A program made the translations under genes and the position numbers. From Flaviramulus basaltis (lineage in GTDB: Bacteria; Bacteroidota; Bacteroidia; Flavobacteriales; Flavobacteriaceae), in the NCBI RefSeq assembly GCF_900114265.1, contig NZ_FPKV01000006.1, forward strand, positions 32,973-96,972: a stretch of 64,000 nt of DNA, given 5' to 3'. Below are positions 1 to 10,500 of this stretch, in pieces. Below the pieces are notes generated by a model. The model saw nothing but the letters and a program-made list of their open reading frames with translations. It searched no databases and was not told where the DNA came from. Numbering within the stretch: the first letter of the stretch is position 1; each line of letters opens with the position of its first letter.

Positions 1-451
1 TGATTTTACAGTTTCAAATTTTGCAGGCACCTATAGTTATACGATTAATGGAGTACCAACAGGTACAGGACAAACAGCAACAACCATTAGTTTAACAGGG
101 TTAACAATAGGAAATCAAGTCATCATCGTAACAGATGAGACTACAGGTTGTGACGATACAGTAAGCATTTTAGTAAGTGAACCAACAGTATTAACACTTA
201 CAGAAATAACAAATATTAATGCAAATTGTAATTTTGGAGCACAAGTAACTGTAGAAGCTAATGGAGGCACTCCAAATTACAGGTATGCATTTGTACAAGA
301 TGGAGTAGCACCTACATTAGCGGATTATACCTCTAGTGCAAGTGTCGTTTTAGATCCAGCAATTAATACAGATTGGGATGTTTGGGTTATGGATACCAAT
401 GGGTGTACAACTCAAATTGATGTTGTTATTGATACCGATCCCTTACCAACA
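1..451 (+). repeat. Near-perfect long repeat, copy 1 (coding)
   Basis: This stretch recurs at 1723-2173, an offset of exactly 1722 bp (574 codons), so the frame is kept. I read the two copies side by side and found one difference in 451 bases: C at 15 here against G at 1737. Copy 1 probably starts before the window. It encodes SprB-type repeat modules. Both copies stop matching at the same place, just after the residues DPLPT. Such identity inside otherwise divergent modules indicates a very recent duplication, gene conversion, or an assembly fault. Confidence 0.95.
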
Positions 452-1738
452 ATCAATCCAGTGGCGCAACAATGTTTTGATGGCACACCAATTAATATCA
501 CTTTAGTTGAAGGTACAGGTGCACCTATTACTCCTTTAAGCTATAGTATTGGGGGCGCATATCAATCTAGTGATACCTTTACAATTAGTGCAGCAGGAAC
601 TTATGATTTATTTATAAAAGATGGAAATGGCTGTATAGCAACAACAACTTATGTCGTAGAATCTCCATTGTTGTTAGACGCAAATATGACTCAAGATTTA
701 ACTTGTGCAGTTGATGCAAGTATTGATTTAACACCAAGCGGAGGAACAGGAACCTACTCGACTTATGAAGTTAATTTTAATAGTGGTGGATATTCGGTAA
801 TTCCAGGGTCTCCATATACAACAACAACAGATGGGACGTATCAATTTAGAGTTACTGATTCACAAGGATGTCAATCAGAATCATCTGAAATAATAGTTAC
901 TCCAAGAACAACACCAACACTAACTGAAGTACATACTGATGTTACCTGTAATGGTGGTTCAGATGGTAGTATTGTCGTTACAGCAGGTAGTGGTATTGCT
1001 CCTTATCAATATAGTATTGATGGAGGTACAACATTCCAAGCCTCGAATGTATTTAATGGTTTAGACTTCGCGGGAAGTCCTTATAGTGTGGTTGTAAGAG
1101 ATAGTAAAAGTTGTGATTCAGCACCTACTTCTGTAACTATAAACGAACCACCATTAGTTGGAGGTTTAGGAGCATTAACACAAGGACTTACTTGTGGAGC
1201 AGGTAATGCGACACAACCAGCCTTAGTTACTATTACAGGAAGTGGCGGAACAGCACCATATACTTATAGTTTTGATGGCGGTGTAAATTATACTGCTACG
1301 AGCACATATTCAACTTATACAGCAGGTACAGTAACTGCTTATGTAAAAGATGCTAATGGCTGTACAATAGTAACACCAATAGATGTTGTTGTACCAGCAC
1401 TAGATATTCCAACAGATTTAGATTTTACAGCGACCGCAGTAACCTGTTTAGCTGTAACTAGTGATGTGACACTTACCGCTACTAATGGCGTAGGAACTCT
1501 TAGTTATGAAATTATTTCACCAGCAAGTGAAGTAGGTAATACAACAGGGGCTTCATCTGGTACTTTTACAGGATTAGCACCAGATACCTATACCTTCACT
1601 GTTACTGATGCCAATGGATGTACTTATACAGAATCTTATACGGTAACTCCAGTAACAAATATTGCAGTATCAGGATTATTGGTAAGTGATGTGAGTTGTA
1701 ATGGCGGTTCAAATGGAGCGGTTGATTTTACAGTTTGA
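2..1738 (+). CDS. SprB-repeat adhesin, 5'-partial, ends at an in-frame TGA
   Basis: The frame is open from the first bases of the window, so this is the middle of a longer gene and the internal ATG at 389 is not a start. The protein is built of SprB-type modules of about 80-90 residues. Each has a Cys in a 'VTCNGGSDGSI'-like opening, a 'YSIDGG' middle and a 'GTYTVTVRDANGC' close. This is typical of giant cell-surface adhesins of gliding Flavobacteria exported by T9SS. The stop at 1736-1738 lies in repeat copy 2, where copy 1 has TCA. Beyond it the same frame stays open to 5995 and ends in a T9SS sorting domain. I infer that this and the next entry were one gene, now either nonsense-mutated or carrying a sequence error. 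Without the C-terminal signal this part would not be sorted by T9SS. Confidence 0.8.
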   Translation, partial: DFTVSNFAGTYSYTINGVPTGTGQTATTISLTGLTIGNQVIIVTDETTGCDDTVSILVSEPTVLTLTEITNINANCNFGAQVTVEANGGTPNYRYAFVQDGVAPTLADYTSSASVVLDPAINTDWDVWVMDTNGCTTQIDVVIDTDPLPTINPVAQQCFDGTPINITLVEGTGAPITPLSYSIGGAYQSSDTFTISAAGTYDLFIKDGNGCIATTTYVVESPLLLDANMTQDLTCAVDASIDLTPSGGTGTYSTYEVNFNSGGYSVIPGSPYTTTTDGTYQFRVTDSQGCQSESSEIIVTPRTTPTLTEVHTDVTCNGGSDGSIVVTAGSGIAPYQYSIDGGTTFQASNVFNGLDFAGSPYSVVVRDSKSCDSAPTSVTINEPPLVGGLGALTQGLTCGAGNATQPALVTITGSGGTAPYTYSFDGGVNYTATSTYSTYTAGTVTAYVKDANGCTIVTPIDVVVPALDIPTDLDFTATAVTCLAVTSDVTLTATNGVGTLSYEIISPASEVGNTTGASSGTFTGLAPDTYTFTVTDANGCTYTESYTVTPVTNIAVSGLLVSDVSCNGGSNGAVDFTV

Positions 1739-2173
1739 AATTTTGCAGGCACCTATAGTTATACGATTAATGGAGTACCAACAGGTACAGGACAAACAGC
1801 AACAACCATTAGTTTAACAGGGTTAACAATAGGAAATCAAGTCATCATCGTAACAGATGAGACTACAGGTTGTGACGATACAGTAAGCATTTTAGTAAGT
1901 GAACCAACAGTATTAACACTTACAGAAATAACAAATATTAATGCAAATTGTAATTTTGGAGCACAAGTAACTGTAGAAGCTAATGGAGGCACTCCAAATT
2001 ACAGGTATGCATTTGTACAAGATGGAGTAGCACCTACATTAGCGGATTATACCTCTAGTGCAAGTGTCGTTTTAGATCCAGCAATTAATACAGATTGGGA
2101 TGTTTGGGTTATGGATACCAATGGGTGTACAACTCAAATTGATGTTGTTATTGATACCGATCCCTTACCAACA
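1723..2173 (+). repeat. Near-perfect long repeat, copy 2, carrying the stop
   Basis: Second copy of the sequence at 1-451. The only mismatch, C to G at 1737, turns a serine codon (TCA in copy 1) into TGA at 1736-1738. After base 2173 the two copies diverge into different SprB-like modules. Confidence 0.95.
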
Positions 2174-5100
2174 GTTACAGTTCCTGCATTGGCTTCAAAC
2201 CAATGTAACTTAACTGGAAATCCTTATACATTTACTGTTACAAGTACTACAGGAATAGCTCCTTATACGTATTCTATAGGAAGTGGATTCCAATCAAGTT
2301 CTACATTTACAGTATCTACACCGGGTAGCTATTTTGTAACTGTTAGAGATGCAAATGGTTGTGAAGCTATTAGTGCAACTTCGGTAACAGTTTATCCAAC
2401 TTTAGATTTATCACCATCAATAACAGTTTTACCTAGTTGTTCAGATGATGACGGTGAAATTACAATGACAGGTTCAGGAGGTTCTGGAAACTATACGTAT
2501 TCTATTAGTCCAACTGCAGGGTCAATTACTATTATAGGAAATGTGATTTCTGGTGTGCCAGCAGGTACATATACAGTAACTATTACAGATACTACAACTT
2601 TATGTACAAGAGATATAAATGTAACTGTAGATGCTCCAACGCTTGTAACATTTACAACAATACCTACAGATGTAAGTTGTAATGGTGGTAATGATGGTAA
2701 CATAATCGTTAATTTACCTGCTAGCAATGATAATCCTATTTATACTTATAGTTTAGATGGAGGTGTTACCACACAAACATCAAATGTATTTTCAGACTTA
2801 ATTGCGGGCACATATAATATTACCGTGACTTCTGGAAGAAATTGTATACTAACGCAAGTTGAGACAGTTAATGAGCCAGATGCTATTACAGTTCCTGCAC
2901 CAGTGGTAGAGGAGTATGCTTGTACAGCAAATACAAACACTACTAATTATGCAACCATTACGGTAAATGGTGTAATAGGAGGTTCTTTAAATTATACTAT
3001 TTATGAATTTATAAAAGGAGGAACCATTGTTCAAGCTAATGCTAATAATGTATATACTGAAGCTGATTTATCAGGTGGTACATATACAATAAATGTTTAT
3101 GATGATAATGGTTGTTTGGGTACCACAACAGCAACTATTCAGCCATTTATAGGGTTAGATACTTTAGATGTTACTGTTGATAATGCAATAACTTGTACTA
3201 ATGATGAAGACATTACAGTTTCTGTGACTAGTATAGGTGGTACTCCAACAAATTTAGAATACACTGTAGAAGATGTTGATGGCGCTTTAGTTGGAAGTAT
3301 TTATAGTCAAATTAACACAACAGGAATCTTTACTAGTTTACCAATAGCTAATTACTTAATTACAGTTGTTAATTTAGATACAGATTGTAGCTTACAAACA
3401 ACACATTATGTTAATGAGCCAAATACTTTTGACCTAACTATAGATAATGTAGTTGATGTTACTTGTTTTAGTGATTCTGATGGAGGTATTGATATTACTT
3501 TTATAGATAGAGTACCAACACCAACAGATGAGTCTGGAGCCTTTAGCTACAATATTTTAGATGCTTTAGGTAATCCAGTTACATCAGGTACAGTAGCAAA
3601 TGCTGGACCAACTACTATTTCTGGTTTGGTAGCAGGTACTTATACGATAACAGCAAATTTAACTAACACGCCGTTTTGTACAATTAGTAAAAACTTTACA
3701 ATAACTGCACCAACAGCAGCTTTAGCAATTACTCAAACACATACAGAAATTACCTGTGTGAGTGGTAATAATGATGGATCAATTTCTGCGAGTGCTACTG
3801 GTGGATGGCCAGGAGATTACGAATATCAGTTAGAATTAACAGGAGGAACTGTTGTTTCAGCTTACAGTCTTATATATGATTTTACAGGTTTAACAGCAGG
3901 TGATTATACTGTAAGTGTAAGAGATAGTCAAGGATGTATTGCAACTACAAATGTAGTATTGGTAATTCCAACTCCAATTGATGCTCAGGCGATTGCAACA
4001 CCAGCACTTGTTTCTTGTTTTGGAGATACAAATGCCAATATAACAGTAAGTAATGTAACAGGTGGACAAGGATTTAATTATACATATACACTTAATATGG
4101 TTTCACCAACATTAACATCATCTGGACCTCAAACTTCTAATGTATTTAATGGATTAGGAGCAGGAACTTATAATGTTACTGTTAGAGATGGTTATAATTG
4201 TGAATTTATTACTGCAGATATTGTGATTACACAACCAACAGAAATACAATCTACATTAGTAAAAACATCATCACAAACATGTTTAATAGAATCAACCTTA
4301 ACATTAGGTGCGACTGGAGGTACAGGACCATATGAGTATAGTGATACTATGGCGTTCACAACAGTTTTAGGGACTTTTACATCAGATACAACGTTCCCAG
4401 TAACACCAGGAACATATCAATATTATGTTAGAGATCTTAATAGTTGTGGACCTACTGCATCAAATGAAATTACTATAGATCCATTACCAACACTAATAGT
4501 AAATATAGATACTACAAATGCACAAATTAATTGTACTGGAGATACTTCAGGAGTCATTGTGGCAGAAGCTATAGGTGGATTGGGTAATTATACTTATATA
4601 TTACAAGATGCATCTGGAACAAACATAACACCTGTACCAACTCAAAATAGTCCAGGAGTATTTACAGAACTTATAGCAGGTATTTACCAAGTTAGAGTAA
4701 CTAGTGGAGTAGATTGTGAGGAAGTATCTGCACAAGTTGAAATTACTGAACCTGAATTTGCTTTACAAGTATCTTTTTCTGTTACAGATGTTGCATGTAG
4801 TGGAGGTAATGATGGGATTATGGAAATTGTTGCTACAGGAGGTACAGGTATAATTAAATATGCTATTTCACCTCAATTGAATCAGTTTTTCGATACATCT
4901 ATTTTTGAAGACTTAGTTGCTGGAGATTATCAAGCTATAGTACAAGATGAATTAGGTTGCTATGTACTTATTGATTTTACTGTAGCAGAGCCAACTCCAA
5001 TAATGTTAATTATTGTGCCAAATTCAATTATTCCAGAGGCTTGCGAAGGTGAGTTAGATGGTGAGTTTAGTGTTGATATTTCTGGAGGAAGTATGCCGTA

Positions 5101-5995
5101 TAGTTTAAGTTTAGATAGTATAAATGGTACTTATAATACTGGTGGCTTAACGCAAACACAATTTGATTTTACAGGACTAGCAGGTGGTGATCATACGGTC
5201 TATGTAGTAGATAATCAAGGTTGTGAATCTGAATGGAATATAACTTTTCCAGAGTCAGTTCGTATTAATGCAGAGCTTGATATTGATTATTGTACAGATA
5301 ATTCAGACGCATCAACTAATATGTTAACTATTACGGTTGATGATACCTTGGTAAGCCTTACTGATCTGGATTACTCAATAGATGGTGGAGCTTATCAGCT
5401 TGATAATAGATTTATGGATATTGTTCCAGGTAACCACTTTGTAACGGTTAGACACACTAATACTTGTGAGGTATCTTTCACTTTTGAAATTGAACAATAT
5501 GACCCATTAGAACTTACACTTGCAGATGGTAATATAAACGAAATTGTGGCATCAGCAACTGGTGGATCTGGGATTTATGAATACGAAGTTCAACATGAAT
5601 TTGATTCTAGTAGTGATTCATACGATAATACAAACACATTCCTTATTTATAAATCTGGGAATTATACAGTAACAGTAACAGATAGTAATGGTTGTACAAC
5701 TGTAGCTAGTAGATTCTTTGAATATATTGATGTTTGTATTACAAACTACTTTACACCTAATAATGATGGTAATCAAGATGAATGGGGACCAGGTTGTACA
5801 AGCCAATATCAAAATTTAACAGTTAATGTTTTTGATAGATATGGGCGTAAGGTTTCAACATTAAGAGTTGGTCAAAAATGGGATGGTAAGTATAAAGGTA
5901 TTGAGCTTCCTTCAGGAGATTACTGGTATATAGTAAAACTAAATGACGAGAGAGATGATAGAGAATTTGTTGGACACTTTACACTTTATAGATAA
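2111..5995 (+). CDS. SprB-repeat adhesin, 3' part, with T9SS type B sorting domain
   Basis: This continues the reading frame of the preceding entry after one TGA. The frame is open from 1739, and the ATG at 2111 is merely the first available. It encodes about 1,290 residues of SprB-like modules (Cys-rich openings, GTYTVTVxDxxGC endings). The last ~90 residues form the gliding motility-associated C-terminal domain (T9SS type B signal): 'NYFTPNNDGNQDEWGPGC', then 'VFDRYGRKV', 'WDGKYKG', 'LPSGDYWYIV' and 'GHFTLYR' at the very end. Known members are exported through the T9SS outer-membrane channel and held at the cell surface. The SprF/PorP-like gene follows after 42 bp, as in sprB-sprF pairs. 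Its C-terminal half is clearly paralogous to the adhesin at 7599-15836. No signal peptide is visible because the true N-terminus lies outside the window. Confidence 0.85.
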   Translation: MDTNGCTTQIDVVIDTDPLPTVTVPALASNQCNLTGNPYTFTVTSTTGIAPYTYSIGSGFQSSSTFTVSTPGSYFVTVRDANGCEAISATSVTVYPTLDLSPSITVLPSCSDDDGEITMTGSGGSGNYTYSISPTAGSITIIGNVISGVPAGTYTVTITDTTTLCTRDINVTVDAPTLVTFTTIPTDVSCNGGNDGNIIVNLPASNDNPIYTYSLDGGVTTQTSNVFSDLIAGTYNITVTSGRNCILTQVETVNEPDAITVPAPVVEEYACTANTNTTNYATITVNGVIGGSLNYTIYEFIKGGTIVQANANNVYTEADLSGGTYTINVYDDNGCLGTTTATIQPFIGLDTLDVTVDNAITCTNDEDITVSVTSIGGTPTNLEYTVEDVDGALVGSIYSQINTTGIFTSLPIANYLITVVNLDTDCSLQTTHYVNEPNTFDLTIDNVVDVTCFSDSDGGIDITFIDRVPTPTDESGAFSYNILDALGNPVTSGTVANAGPTTISGLVAGTYTITANLTNTPFCTISKNFTITAPTAALAITQTHTEITCVSGNNDGSISASATGGWPGDYEYQLELTGGTVVSAYSLIYDFTGLTAGDYTVSVRDSQGCIATTNVVLVIPTPIDAQAIATPALVSCFGDTNANITVSNVTGGQGFNYTYTLNMVSPTLTSSGPQTSNVFNGLGAGTYNVTVRDGYNCEFITADIVITQPTEIQSTLVKTSSQTCLIESTLTLGATGGTGPYEYSDTMAFTTVLGTFTSDTTFPVTPGTYQYYVRDLNSCGPTASNEITIDPLPTLIVNIDTTNAQINCTGDTSGVIVAEAIGGLGNYTYILQDASGTNITPVPTQNSPGVFTELIAGIYQVRVTSGVDCEEVSAQVEITEPEFALQVSFSVTDVACSGGNDGIMEIVATGGTGIIKYAISPQLNQFFDTSIFEDLVAGDYQAIVQDELGCYVLIDFTVAEPTPIMLIIVPNSIIPEACEGELDGEFSVDISGGSMPYSLSLDSINGTYNTGGLTQTQFDFTGLAGGDHTVYVVDNQGCESEWNITFPESVRINAELDIDYCTDNSDASTNMLTITVDDTLVSLTDLDYSIDGGAYQLDNRFMDIVPGNHFVTVRHTNTCEVSFTFEIEQYDPLELTLADGNINEIVASATGGSGIYEYEVQHEFDSSSDSYDNTNTFLIYKSGNYTVTVTDSNGCTTVASRFFEYIDVCITNYFTPNNDGNQDEWGPGCTSQYQNLTVNVFDRYGRKVSTLRVGQKWDGKYKGIELPSGDYWYIVKLNDERDDREFVGHFTLYR

Positions 5996-6037
5996 ATAAA
6001 ATTAGTAGTAATAGCTATTAAATTAAAAATTATACAA

Positions 6038-7012
6038 ATGCGAAAACTAATTATATCCTTTTTTGTTCTATTTATAGCTAATAGCTATGGTCAAGAGTTA
6101 AACTTACCTGTATTTACTCAGTACATGGCAGATAATAACTTTGTGATTTCACCTACTTACGCAGGTATTGGTGATAATTTAAAAATAAGAGCCAATGGGT
6201 TGATACAATGGGCAGGTTTGAAAGAAGCACCAACTAATCAGTCGGTTTATGCAGATTTTAGAATTGCAGATCGTTCTGGAGTAGGGGTATCATTTTATAA
6301 TGATAAAAACGGTAATACATTACAAACAGGTTTTAAATTCTCTTTTGCCCATCATCTTATTTTAGACTACTATTCAGAACAATATTTGTCTTTTGGTATC
6401 TCTTACAACATCAATAATTTTAGAATAAACATCAATAAATTCAACACTACAACAGAAAACCCAACTATAGACCCTTTTGTTACTGATGACAGAAGAACAT
6501 CTAACAATAATTTTGATGTAGGTGCATTGTATAGATATGAAGGTTTCTTTTTAAGTTTTAATACTAATAATATTCTTGAGAAAAATCTAGATGAAGATAT
6601 AAGAGTTTCAGAACCAAATTTACTTTTAAACTATCAAGTATATTCTGGGTATACTTTTAGTGGGCCTGAAAAAAGTGGATTAGAATTCGAACCTTCTGTG
6701 TACTATCAAATGTTTAGTAGTGATAAAAGATCTAGTACAGATTTAAATTTTAAATTCAGAAAATTTAATAGAAATGAAGACTATTTTTGGGCAGGGATCT
6801 CATACCGTTTTTTAAATGACCAGTTTTTTAAACCACTTAATATTGGTCCGATGGCAGGATTTCAAAAGTCTATGTTTTATTTTGGATATGCCTATCAAAT
6901 AACAACTAACGAGTTATCTGCTTATAATTCTGGTACGCACGTTTTAACCATTGGATTAAACTTTTTACAAGGAATAAGTAACTGTCCTTGTACTCAAAGT
7001 CCTATTCATTAA
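6038..7012 (+). CDS. PorP/SprF family T9SS outer-membrane protein
   Basis: 324 residues. The N-terminal signal peptide (MRKLIISFFVLFIANSYGQ) is followed at once by 'ELNLPVFTQYMADNNFVISPTYAGIGDN', the typical opening of PorP/SprF proteins, and then by alternating beta strands of an outer-membrane barrel-like protein. In Flavobacterium johnsoniae, SprF is needed for surface delivery of SprB. By position, 42 bp behind a type B-sorted adhesin, this is the dedicated partner of that adhesin. It closely resembles the protein at 15875-16852 throughout, so adhesin and partner were duplicated as a unit. It has no promoter of its own that I can see and is probably co-transcribed with the adhesin. Confidence 0.9.
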   Translation: MRKLIISFFVLFIANSYGQELNLPVFTQYMADNNFVISPTYAGIGDNLKIRANGLIQWAGLKEAPTNQSVYADFRIADRSGVGVSFYNDKNGNTLQTGFKFSFAHHLILDYYSEQYLSFGISYNINNFRININKFNTTTENPTIDPFVTDDRRTSNNNFDVGALYRYEGFFLSFNTNNILEKNLDEDIRVSEPNLLLNYQVYSGYTFSGPEKSGLEFEPSVYYQMFSSDKRSSTDLNFKFRKFNRNEDYFWAGISYRFLNDQFFKPLNIGPMAGFQKSMFYFGYAYQITTNELSAYNSGTHVLTIGLNFLQGISNCPCTQSPIH

Positions 7013-7598
7013 ATAAAATTTGTTGTTAGTGAATCGATTTCAATTATTGTTTAATAGCAAAATTAGCCATCAAAATTTGATAAAATAAACTACTAATTAT
7101 TTAATTACTACTTCATTTTAATTAAAATTAAGGTACTTATCTAGGTAATCCTTATAGCTTTTCTTTGGATAATTTTAATGATTATCTACCTGCTTTAAGT
7201 TCAAAATAATCTCATGAATAAGGTATTTTATTAAAATCTATACAAATCACCCTTATATTTTTTAGTGTTCAATATTTATTAAAACACTAAATTTCTTATT
7301 TTTTTACTAAATAATTCTAATAGATATTCAGCAGTATTTGTAAAGAATTTGAAAGGTTTTCATCACATTCTACGACGAAAAACAATAATCAACGATTAAA
7401 AACATGCGATTGTTTAAAATATTGCATCTATTTTTATAGTTTGAAATAAATTCACGATATTTATATCGTCTAAAAACATTTAGTTTAGATAAAGTGAATT
7501 TATTGTAGTAGTATTATTACAATAATCTAAAATAATTAACAACTAGCAATAGTTTTTTTTCATCCCAAATAGAAAAGAAGTACTAAATTTAGTTGACT
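7013..7598. other. Intergenic region, 586 bp, no gene seen
   Basis: Very AT-rich spacer between the two adhesin-partner modules, with many stops in all frames. I see no RNA gene and no strong hairpin with a T-run. It presumably contains the promoter and leader of the second adhesin, but no convincing TTG / TAnnTTTG pair stands out. Confidence 0.5.
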
Positions 7599-10500
7599 AT
7601 GGAAAAAACTACTTATTTAAAAAACCTACTTATTGTTTTTGTTTCACTATTTTCTTTTAGTGTTATAGGGCAAAATCTTGTTCCTTTTTCACCAAGATAT
7701 GATGAGGCCATTAAGGGTGATATACTTTTAATTGGAAACAGTAATGTTGGATTACATGTCTCTGATCCTTATAACGGAACAGGAACTAATGACGGAATAA
7801 ATGCAGCTGTTTATGTAGATATAGATGGAGATGCGTCAACATTTAATTCTAGTAGTGCAGACTTAGATGTGCCTAATGATGTAAGCTGTTATCAAATTGT
7901 TTACGCTGGTTTATATTGGAGTGCTGTAGTTGATGGAGACGAGCCAATTTCAGATATTAAGTTCAAAACTCCTGGTGGGACTTATACAGATATTACCGGT
8001 ACAGAGGTTTACTTTCAAAACGCAGCAAATGATAATAATTCAAATACTTATGTTTATTATCATGATGTAACAGATATGCTTACGGCTTTACCAGATCCAG
8101 AAGGAACTTATGCAGTGGCAAATATATCCTCATTAATTGGACCTAGACCAAACTCGGAAGGACTATCTGCAGGTTGGTCGCTTTTTGTAGTTTATGAAGA
8201 TCCGCTTTTACCTAGTAAGTATATTACATCTTTTGATGGTTTCACTAAAATAACTAGTACTATAAGTGAAACATTTCCTGTTTCTGGTTTTAAAACGATA
8301 CCAACAGGACCAGTACGTGCTAAATTTGCTTTTAATACTATAGAAGGTGACCGTAGTTATACAGGAGATTATTTAAGACTTAACGGAAACACTATTGATG
8401 CTACTAATAATGCAGGTACAGTAATACGTTCAGGAAACAATTTCTTTAATAGTACATCTTCAATTATAGACCCTATTACTAATACACCAGAACTTTTTAC
8501 AGCAAGAAACCCTAACGGCTCAAATACTTTAGGTTTTGATTCTGGTATTATAAATATACCTAACGCAGGAAATACTATTATTGCAAATAGTGCTACTAGT
8601 GCAACTATAAGTTTAGGTAGTACATTAGATATTTATTATTATTATTTTAGTGCTTTTGCTATTGAAATTATTGCACCAAATATTGTATTAACTAAAATTG
8701 TTGAAGATGAATTTGGAAATGATATTGGTGGACAAGTAGTAGATTTAGGGGACGAATTGTATTATATAATTGGTTTTCAAAACACAGGAAACGATGATGC
8801 CACTAATTTAACGATTAGAGATATTCTTCCAACAAACATAGTTTTTAATTACCCATCAGATATTGATGTTTTACCTGCTGGGGTTAGTGTTCAAAGTTAC
8901 GATTCTACTACTAGAGAACTTATTTTTAGTGTAGACCCGTCTGTAGTTGAAGAAAATGATCCAGTTTCAGAAATTCGTTTTAAAGTAACAGTAGTATCAA
9001 CGTGTAGTCTATTAAGTGATGCCTGTTCTAATAATATTGATAATCAAGCATACTCCACTTATCAAGGAACTATAAACCCAGACTTTACAATTTCAGATGA
9101 TCCAAGTTTTGCAACTAATACAGGATGTTTATTATCACCAGGAGCAACAAACTTTCTGGCAGATTTAAACGATTGTACTTTTGAAGAAGAAGTGGTGTTG
9201 TGTGGAGAAAGCACAACATTAACAGCTGGGAATGGTTATGATGCATATTCATGGTCTACAAGTCAATCTGGTACACCAGTAATAGGAACAACACAATCTA
9301 TTTCGGTTACAGAAACAGGAACATATTATGTTCATAATACTGCTGTAGCTCCATGTCAATCAATAGACCAAGTTTTTGAGGTAATCACTTTTGGTGCTAA
9401 TGTAACAAACCCTTTAATTCCTTTTGCAGATGAAGTTGTTACTTGCCCTAATGATGGAAAATTATTACCAAATTTTTATTTATGTGGCACTACCGATTCA
9501 AGACTTATTGAAACTGCTATTACTGATACTACTTCAATAATATGGGAAAAGTTAGATGAAACAAGTTGTACAGCAGTTACCAATCAAGATTGTGCTAATG
9601 AAGATGATGCCTGTACTTGGAATCAAGTAGCAACTGGTCCAGACTTTACAATAGATAACGCTGGGCAATATAGATTAACATTAAATTACGAAGGTGGTTG
9701 TTTTAATCAGTTTTTCTTTAATGTTTATACTAACTTATTAACCCCAACGGTTACTTCAAGAGATATTTATTGTACTACTCCTGGAGAGATTGTAGTTGGA
9801 GGTGTACCTAGTGGTTACGAGTTTAGTATTGATGGTACAAACTATCAAAATAGTAATGTTTTTTCTGTTACAACAGCTGGTTTATATGATGTTTATATTA
9901 GACAAATAGGAGTTACTCCTAATCCGTGTATTTTCTCTGTGCCAGATGTTCAAATAAGAGATAGAGATTTTACAACTTCAACGATAGTTACTCAACCTTT
10001 ATGTTATGGGGAATTAGGAAGTGTCGTATTGGCCGCAAATGATGTTCGTCCACAATATTTCTTTTCAATTTACGATGGTGTTACGCTTATAAATAGTGTG
10101 GGACCAATAGCCGAAAGTGACTATACTTTTGATAATTTAAGCCCAGGGACTTATACTGTAAATGTTTCAACAGAAGATGGTTGTGCTTATACAGGAGATA
10201 TTGAAATTATAAATCCACCCTTATTAGAAGCTACAGCAGCACTTACAAAACCCTTAACATGTACCGACGGTGAAATTACAGTTTACCCAGTAGGAGGTAC
10301 ACCACCATATTCATATTTTGTTAATAGTACAACGGTTTTTCAAGGAACACCAATAATTAATGTGCCAACTGTAGGTGTATATAATATTACAGTTGTGGAT
10401 TTTAATAACTGTTCGGTAGATGTATCAATAACAGTTGATGCTATTGCAGAACCAGATTTTACAATATCTCAAACCAATATTTTATGTGCCGATGAGATTA

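Noticed and set aside
1736..1738. TGA read as selenocysteine or programmed readthrough
   Set aside because: The allelic repeat copy has serine at this place. There is no SECIS-like hairpin apparent and no selenoprotein family involved.
7593..7598. TTG start for the giant adhesin
   Set aside because: The ATG at 7599 begins a complete signal peptide. The TTG adds only two residues.
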